Shown piece by piece: positions 54,001 through 58,051 of a stretch of 58,051 bases of DNA; within the stretch, counting starts at the first letter, position 1, and each line of letters starts with the position of its first letter. The stretch lies in contig JACQWX010000015.1 in NCBI GenBank assembly GCA_016209035.1, positions 1-58,051 of the forward strand. Direction: 5' to 3'. This DNA is from Elusimicrobiota bacterium. GTDB lineage: Bacteria > Elusimicrobiota > Elusimicrobia > UBA1565 > UBA9628. The translations under genes and the position numbers were made by a program. The notes below the pieces were generated by a model. The model worked only from the letters and a program-made list of their open reading frames with translations. It made no database searches and was not told where the DNA came from.

Positions 54001-54742
54001 CCTGCGGGGCATGGACCTCTCAGCAGGCCGCAAGGACCCCAGGAGACCATCCCCGGCGGTCTCTCTTGCGGGAGTGGAGAAAGCCCCCCGCCGGAACCCC
54101 GCGGAGTTGCCCGCGCCGGAGCGTCAAGGGAACTCGCGGGAGGTCGTGGCAGGCCTGACCGAGGAGGCGGCCCGCGCAGAGGCCGGACGGTGCCTCGGCT
54201 GCGGGTCTCTGGGCGAATGCCTGCCTGGCGCCGGCATGCTGGGAGACAGCTCCATCCTCGACGCGGCGCGGATGGTGGTCGTGGAGGTCGAATCCGAGAT
54301 TGCGGCCCAGGTCGGCGGCATCCGGGTCCAGCCCGAGGCCGTGACCCGGCCCGTTGCGACCGTCCTGCCGCCCGACAAGGATGACGACGTCATCCTCTGC
54401 CGCTGCGAGCGGGTCACCAAGGGCCAAGTCCGGCGGCTCATCCGCGCCCCCGGCCGGCAACGCCTTTCCCAAGGCCAGCCGGGGCGCTCGGCCTCTGGCC
54501 TCGACCGCGCCGGCGTGACCGATTTGAACCAGCTCAAAGCCTTGCTCCATATCGGCATGGGAGCCTGCGGCGGCACGACCTGCGGCTCCCTGCTGCTGGC
54601 CATGTTCCGTCAGGAGGGAGTCCCCCGCGACCGCGTCACCCCATTCGTCCAGAGGCCTCTGGCCGCGGAGGTGCCCTTGGGGCTCTTCGCGGGCTGCGGG
54701 GGCGGAGGCGGCGTGAAGGACGCCGAGGAGGCCTCCCGATGA
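51074..54742 (+). CDS. HcnA-HcnB-ferredoxin-GltD-BFD fusion oxidoreductase
   Basis: 1222 residues. Order: [2Fe-2S] Fer2_4 domain (FCANGTCSQCLVI, ~62); FAD/NAD oxidoreductase with VVGGGPAGMGAAIEAAD (~119) and VVGGGNVGLIAAYHA (~276); two ferredoxin motifs (CDPCAEICP, CMGCGKCVANCP, ~460-506); GltD-like module with N-terminal Cys cluster CGRVCYHPCEDEC, FAD VVGSGPAGLACANEL (~656) and NADPH IGGGNSALDSARVA (~783); and a BFD-type [2Fe-2S] end (CRCERVTKGQVRRL...GACGGTTCG, ~1108-1175). HcnA/HcnB partners of DadA-type oxidases are usually separate genes. A GltD insert suggests electrons reach NADP. Overlaps the oxidase gene. Confidence 0.85.
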   Translation: MSRVEAHPVLRIPPMDEVVFDFAGRSLSARKGEMISSALFGHGIRVFGRHPHDQSPQGIFCANGTCSQCLVIADGRPAKACMVAVREGMKVRPLKGHPELPMMSSADLQLSDIEDLPCDLLVVGGGPAGMGAAIEAADAGLSVILVDDKTSLGGKLVLQTHLFFGAVTECYAGTRGVDIAAILAGEVAKRPAIRVMTETMAVGVFVDGKVGMASGGRYRLVTPRSLLVAAGAREKALGFPGCDLPGVYGAGAFQTLLNRDLVRPSEKLFVVGGGNVGLIAAYHALQAGISVVGLCEALPEVGGYWVHADKIRRMGVPVHTETSVVCANGRDAVESVTVACVDEDWSVVPGSHRTYACDTLLLAVGLERVCELYDMARAAGMDCRLAGDAEEIAEASAAMFSGRLAGRRIAERQGRKVEVPEAWEKMTALLKSKPGREDLPILDRAPAGARIFPVLGCRETIPCDPCAEICPHSSLRMPTQGDILPRADFVGACMGCGKCVANCPGLAITLVDLTSCGKARVTVPFELPQSLDPGDEVTVMSWKGADLGPARVLAVHDRLGRSPCRSACPAEVRAQGYIQLIAAGRFSQAYELLRRDLPVPGVCGRVCYHPCEDECVRAKVDEPVAICALKRFAADWAREHPRPVLPLPVTRKEKVAVVGSGPAGLACANELSHRGYAVAVFEATEKAGGLLRWGIPPYRLPDDVLDYELDGLTRQGVTIKTGTRINSVDELLGHGFQAVFLAPGALKASGAGVPGEDLAGVTGMLDFLRKAKAGTLTKLEGAVAVIGGGNSALDSARVARRLGADAVRILYRRAREQMPAHDFEVAAAGLEDVEFHFLAAPVSFEGSGLAQGRQVPGGASPSPLAGGGGRVSTVKLIRMKLGEPDASGRARPVPVPGSQFEVKADHVILAIGQQADFGGLERGLGLTKWGTLQADPVTQQTGKPGVFAGGDAVTGADTVVSAFGAGKRAAESIHRFLRGMDLSAGRKDPRRPSPAVSLAGVEKAPRRNPAELPAPERQGNSREVVAGLTEEAARAEAGRCLGCGSLGECLPGAGMLGDSSILDAARMVVVEVESEIAAQVGGIRVQPEAVTRPVATVLPPDKDDDVILCRCERVTKGQVRRLIRAPGRQRLSQGQPGRSASGLDRAGVTDLNQLKALLHIGMGACGGTTCGSLLLAMFRQEGVPRDRVTPFVQRPLAAEVPLGLFAGCGGGGGVKDAEEASR

Positions 54743-55896
54743 GCGGTAAGACCTACGACCTCGTGATCATCGGCGCCGGGTCCCTAGGCGTGCCCACGGC
54801 GCTCTTCGCCCGCAGAGCGGGCTTGAAGACCCTGGTGCTCGACCGGCTGGCCTCGGCCGGCCAGGGCGAGAACAAGGCCGCCATCGGCGGCATCCGGGCC
54901 ACCCACTCTGACCCTGCCAAGATCCTCATCTGCCTGCGCTCCCTCAAGGTCTTCCGCGAATGGCAGGCGGATGAGGGAGACGACATCGGCTGGCGTCAGG
55001 GCGGATACCTATTCCCGGTCTACCGGGAGGCTGACGAAGGCGCCCTGCGCGGCCTTTTTCCGGTCCAACATGCCCACGGCCTTAAGATCGATTGGATCGG
55101 CCCCGAGGCGGTCAAGAAGCTGGTCCCGGGCATCCGCGACGCCGACCTGAGGGGCGGCGCCTATTCGCCCGAGGACGGCAACCTCTCTCCCCTCATGGCC
55201 GTCAACGCCTTCTACTTCGCGGCTGTCAAAGCGGGCGCTGAGTTCCATTTCAGGGAGGCGGTCCAGAGGATCGAGACGGAGAAAGGCCGGGTCAGCCGGG
55301 TCGTCACCGACCAAGGCTCGTACGCGGCCAGGTTCGTGCTGAACGCCGCCGGCGCAGCCGCGGCCGAGGTCGGCCGCATGGTAGGGCTGGACCTCCCGGT
55401 CCACCCCGATTCCCACGAGGCCGGCATCACCGAGCCGGTCGAGCGCTTCTTCGAGCCCTTGGTCGTGGACCTTCGCGCCACGCCCGGGGCGAAGAACTGC
55501 TATTTCTACCAGAACTCCATCAACCGCATCGTGTTCTGCCTGACCCCTGACCCGCTCTACCCGGGCACCGACCATCGGTCGCATTCGAGCTTCCTGCCCG
55601 TCGTGTCCCGCAAGATCGTGGACCTCCTGCCGCGCATGGCGGGCATCCGGGTCCGCCGCGTCTGGCGCGGCTGCTACCCCCAGACCCCGGACGGCAGCCC
55701 CGTGGTCGGCGAAGCTCCGGATGCCCGCGGCTGCTACTTCGGCGCGGGGCTCTGCGGCCAGGGCCTGATGCTCGGCCCCGGCCTGGCCGAGGACCTGGTG
55801 AGCCTCATGACCAAGGGGAAGCCCGTCACCGAAGGCGCAGCCTGGGCCTTGCTCCGGCTCGACCGCGATTTCGGCAAGGTCGAGGCGCTCAAGTAG
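54739..55896 (+). CDS. DadA/HcnC-type FAD-dependent amino acid or amine oxidase
   Basis: 385 residues. YDLVIIGAGSLGVPTALFAR is the N-terminal FAD-binding motif, followed by GQGENKAAIGGIRATHSDPA (DAO-type His/Arg region), and a C-terminal GCYFGAGLCGQGLMLGPGLA closing the FAD site. Members oxidise C-N bonds of sarcosine, D-amino acids, proline, glycine or opines. Its ATG overlaps the stop of the fusion protein, as in HcnABC or opine oxidases, so the two should form one dehydrogenase complex. Convergent with the phospholipase gene with no gap. Confidence 0.85.
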   Translation: MSGKTYDLVIIGAGSLGVPTALFARRAGLKTLVLDRLASAGQGENKAAIGGIRATHSDPAKILICLRSLKVFREWQADEGDDIGWRQGGYLFPVYREADEGALRGLFPVQHAHGLKIDWIGPEAVKKLVPGIRDADLRGGAYSPEDGNLSPLMAVNAFYFAAVKAGAEFHFREAVQRIETEKGRVSRVVTDQGSYAARFVLNAAGAAAAEVGRMVGLDLPVHPDSHEAGITEPVERFFEPLVVDLRATPGAKNCYFYQNSINRIVFCLTPDPLYPGTDHRSHSSFLPVVSRKIVDLLPRMAGIRVRRVWRGCYPQTPDGSPVVGEAPDARGCYFGAGLCGQGLMLGPGLAEDLVSLMTKGKPVTEGAAWALLRLDRDFGKVEALK

Positions 55897-57549
55897 TCAG
55901 AGTTCTCCCTTGATGCCGTTCCAGAAGAGGAGCTGGAGCATGTCCGGCGGGTTCTTGGGATTGTGGAACTCCTCGGCAGCCTCCTGGGTGATGAACTCGC
56001 ATTTCCGCAGGTCCTCCCCGATGATGCGGGAGGCCAGTTCGGAGCCGAGGGCCTCGCTCTCGAACTGGATCACGGTCTCGCTGTTGAGGTTCTCGCTGCG
56101 CAGGTCCAGGTTGTAGGACCCGCCGATGACGAACCGCCGGTCCGCCACGGCGAACTTGGCGTGCAGGGTCCCCTCGCCGAACTTGTGCCCGTTCCACTCG
56201 GCGATGGCCAGGCGCCCGCCGTTCTCGATGGCGGCCGGGTCGGCGTTCACGGCCAGAAGTTCCTTGTAGACGTAGCGCGAGGCGTAGGCCATCTGCGGGA
56301 GGTCGTTCGTCGCGGCCGAGTTGGTGATGACGGTGACGTTGGCGCCCTGGCGTGCCGCATCTTTGAGGCCCTCCAGGATCCTCTCGCCTGGGATGAAGTA
56401 GGCGTTGACGACCAGGAGCTCCTGCCGGGCCGAGGCGAAGAGGTCCTCGTAGGCCTGGAGGATGTAGCTTTCCTCATACCTCGGCCGGCTCTGGAGGAAC
56501 CTGACCTTGGCCGGGGCCGTGGGGAACCGCCGTTGGCCCGCCCGGGCCTGGATATCCTGGACCTTGGCGAGCGCGGCGGCGTTCGTCGGGAACTTGATGC
56601 CCAGCCTCTCGACCGTGGCGTCGAAGTGCTTGCGCCACAGCTTCCAAGCCTTGTCCGTGTTCAGGAGCCAGGGCCTTGAATTCTTGATCGCCTTCTGGTC
56701 CGCGTAGTTGCGGTCGAAGGCCGCGGCAACGTCGGAGACGACCGCGCCCTTCACGATGAAGTCCTGGTCGCGCCACCGGTACGCCGCGTCGGGCCGGGTG
56801 CGGAAGTACTCGTTGGCGATGTTCATCCCCCCCACGATGGCCACGGCCTCGGCCGGCTCCTCGGCGTCGATGATCCACATCTTGTCGTGGAACCGCTTGC
56901 ACGGCTGCTTGGGGTCGCGGAAGGAGATCTCGTTCATCCACTGCAGGAGCAGGGCCTCGTAGCCTTCCACCTCGATGCCGCTCTCCTTGAGGTCGAAATA
57001 CATCATCTGGGTGGCCAGGTCCATGGCGCCCTTCGAGGTCAGGATGTTGGAGAAGGCGTCCACGATGACCCGGACGTCGAGCCCGGCCTTCTTCTTCTCC
57101 TTGAGGATCCTCATGATGGCGCGGCCGGACTCGTCGCCGGTGAAGATGAGGGCCTGGATGCGCACCGAGCGCTTCGCGTTCATCAGGGTCTGGAGCCGAG
57201 CCTCGAGGGAGTCCTCGCCCGTGCTCAGTATCCCGATCTCGGCCTCCCCGGCCTCGCGGATGGGGAAGAGGCCGCTCAAGCCCACCTCCGGGACCGGGCT
57301 GCCCGCGAGCCTGCCCCTCCAGAAAGCGGGGCTCCAGGGCTTGGGCCTGCCCATGTCCAGGATGGCGGGCGGGGGCCGGAGTTCCGGGGCGCCGGCGAGG
57401 CCGTAGAGGGCCTCATGCATGCTCTTGACCTTGAGGCGGATGGCTTCCGACGGCGGGATGGAGGCCGCGACAGGGGTCTGGCCGCGGCACGGCATGGCCG
57501 CCGAACAGACAAAAGCCAGGGACGCGAGGAATGCGGTTCGCTTCTTCAT
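55897..57549 (-). CDS. Secreted phospholipase D/cardiolipin synthase-like protein
   Basis: 550 residues. A signal peptide (RTAFLASLAFVCSAAMPCRG) precedes two HKD motifs: RFHDKMWIIDAEEP (~216, His, Lys, Asp) with GGMNIANEY, and LHAKFAVADRRFVIGGSYNL (~461). Two motifs with an N-terminal ~100-residue leader fit the PLD superfamily; both are intact. As an exported enzyme it may be a cardiolipin synthase or a phospholipid-degrading enzyme. It stands alone and ends head-to-head with the oxidase operon. Confidence 0.8.
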   Translation of the reverse strand: MKKRTAFLASLAFVCSAAMPCRGQTPVAASIPPSEAIRLKVKSMHEALYGLAGAPELRPPPAILDMGRPKPWSPAFWRGRLAGSPVPEVGLSGLFPIREAGEAEIGILSTGEDSLEARLQTLMNAKRSVRIQALIFTGDESGRAIMRILKEKKKAGLDVRVIVDAFSNILTSKGAMDLATQMMYFDLKESGIEVEGYEALLLQWMNEISFRDPKQPCKRFHDKMWIIDAEEPAEAVAIVGGMNIANEYFRTRPDAAYRWRDQDFIVKGAVVSDVAAAFDRNYADQKAIKNSRPWLLNTDKAWKLWRKHFDATVERLGIKFPTNAAALAKVQDIQARAGQRRFPTAPAKVRFLQSRPRYEESYILQAYEDLFASARQELLVVNAYFIPGERILEGLKDAARQGANVTVITNSAATNDLPQMAYASRYVYKELLAVNADPAAIENGGRLAIAEWNGHKFGEGTLHAKFAVADRRFVIGGSYNLDLRSENLNSETVIQFESEALGSELASRIIGEDLRKCEFITQEAAEEFHNPKNPPDMLQLLFWNGIKGEL

Positions 57550-57558
57550 GGAGACATA

Positions 57559-57891
57559 TTACGATGGTTGCGGCCGGATGGGGATGAGACGAAAGTCCCA
57601 ACCTCGGACGGGCAATGGGCCCATGCCGCCGGGTCGTCCGGAGAGCCCCTCGGCTAGGAGGCGCAAGGCGTGGAACCCCACGGCGTCGTCGCCCAGGGTG
57701 GCCACGATGAGGTTGGCCTTCCGGATGAGGCCCCGCTCGTCGGTCTCGTAGTGGTGGATGAGCGTGCCGCGGGGAGCCTCGACCACGCCGACGCCCCGGG
57801 TCGGGGTCTGGGTCGGGATGGCGCGGATGTCCTTGCCCGTGATGTCCGGGTCGTTGAGGAGTTCCACGACGCGCTCCGCGGCCTGCAGCAT
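57559..57891 (-). pseudogene. [NiFe]-hydrogenase large subunit fragment (group 3-like)
   Basis: 110 residues. LQAAERVVELLNDPDITGKD and VGVVEAPRGTLIHHYETDER with KANLIVAT match group 3 (HoxH/MvhA) large subunits ahead of the C-terminal metal motif. The N-terminal Cys pair and most of the subunit are missing beyond the IS tip, and an in-frame TAA stops the frame before it. After LIVAT the sequence no longer fits hydrogenase and reads LGDDAVGFHALRLLAE, like a hydrogenase maturation protease. Non-functional remnant; the call of the second part is tentative. Confidence 0.6.
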
Positions 57892-57912
57892 CGGACATTC
57901 CGTTTATACCGA

Positions 57913-58051
57913 AAGGGGGTATGCACTTAGCCCCACTTAATGGTAATGTCGTCGGGTTATGGGTAGTGCGCGAGCCGGTGGCGAGGTCGGGGATTATCCG
58001 CGGAACATGATCGAGTTCGATCGCCGGTTCGCTTCGGAGGAGGCGTGCGTC
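57913..58051. repeat. Right copy of the 139-bp inverted repeat (IS end)
   Basis: Exact reverse complement of 2-140. Identity ends at 57913, immediately beside the hydrogenase remnant, which marks the IS tip (AAGGGGGTATGCACTTAGCC reading inward). Confidence 0.85.
57959..58051 (+). CDS. IS1595-family transposase, N-terminal fragment (partial, runs off window)
   Basis: 31 codons from the ATG at 57959 to the window end, identical to the minus-strand copy at the left end. The DYPRNMIEFDRRFASEEACV stretch fits the region just before the zinc ribbon. The rest of the gene is beyond the window. Confidence 0.6.
   Translation, partial: MGSARAGGEVGDYPRNMIEFDRRFASEEACV

Overview
The window is a 58 kb, GC-rich, gene-dense stretch of a Gram-negative bacterial chromosome. 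It carries outer-membrane and lipoprotein genes (OmpA-type, AsmA-type, several lipobox proteins), Tat secretion genes, a sigma-54-type regulatory cluster and an anaerobe-style TCA module that uses a ferredoxin-dependent 2-oxoacid oxidoreductase. No rRNA, tRNA or CRISPR was recognised, so taxonomy is a guess. The gene mix and GC would fit an uncultivated lineage such as Elusimicrobiota, which I infer rather than show.

Ends. The first 140 and last 139 bases are the same sequence in inverted orientation. Each is the 5' end of an IS1595-type transposase gene pointing out of the window, so the window stops inside two copies of one insertion sequence. The left copy abuts a beheaded DDE transposase (to 822). 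The right copy abuts a fragment of a [NiFe]-hydrogenase large subunit (57559-57891).

Layout. 1100-4831: secreted or membrane proteins, including a putative HExxH metallopeptidase. 4828-7420 (minus): tatA, nucleotidyltransferase, tatC, BT1-type transporter, with a 19-bp tandem repeat of the tatC start. 7524-7925: OsmC. 7912-11106 (minus): glycosidase-like, MEMO-like, class III cyclase. 11138-13220: exported PCMT and phosphopentomutase-like. 13260-17623 (minus): hypothetical and AsmA. 17716-18123: CBS protein flanked by REP-like repeats. 18198-22563 (minus): degenerate HD-GYP, HEAT and OmpA proteins. 22740-23242: YoeB/YefM-type toxin-antitoxin pair. 23286-27351 (minus): TPR/GT-C protein, NtrC-type regulator, PAS histidine kinase; divergent to these is a compact RpoN-like protein (27424) followed by a radical SAM protein. 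29824-34770 (minus): malate dehydrogenase, the four-subunit 2-oxoacid:ferredoxin oxidoreductase and a zinc-ribbon membrane protein. 34947-40324 (plus): sdhCAB-sucCD. 40355-42626: arrestin-like remnants, a trypsin-like protease and a GGQ release-factor-like protein. 42683-44110: an ankyrin-caspase lipoprotein. 44153-55896: a five-gene plus-strand operon. 55897-57549 (minus): a secreted phospholipase D-like protein.

How genes work together. The divergent TCA block encodes malate/oxaloacetate, 2-oxoglutarate/succinyl-CoA, succinyl-CoA/succinate and succinate/fumarate steps around one intergenic promoter region with a 17-bp inverted repeat. The 44-56 kb operon joins a double-ASKHA acyl-CoA dehydratase activase-like protein, a carboxynorspermidine decarboxylase-like enzyme, a DUF3326 protein, a 1222-residue HcnA/HcnB/ferredoxin/GltD/BFD fusion and a DadA-type FAD oxidase. 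I know of no described pathway with this combination, and it is my best candidate for an undescribed system. Several promoters sit so close to start codons that their mRNAs should be leaderless.
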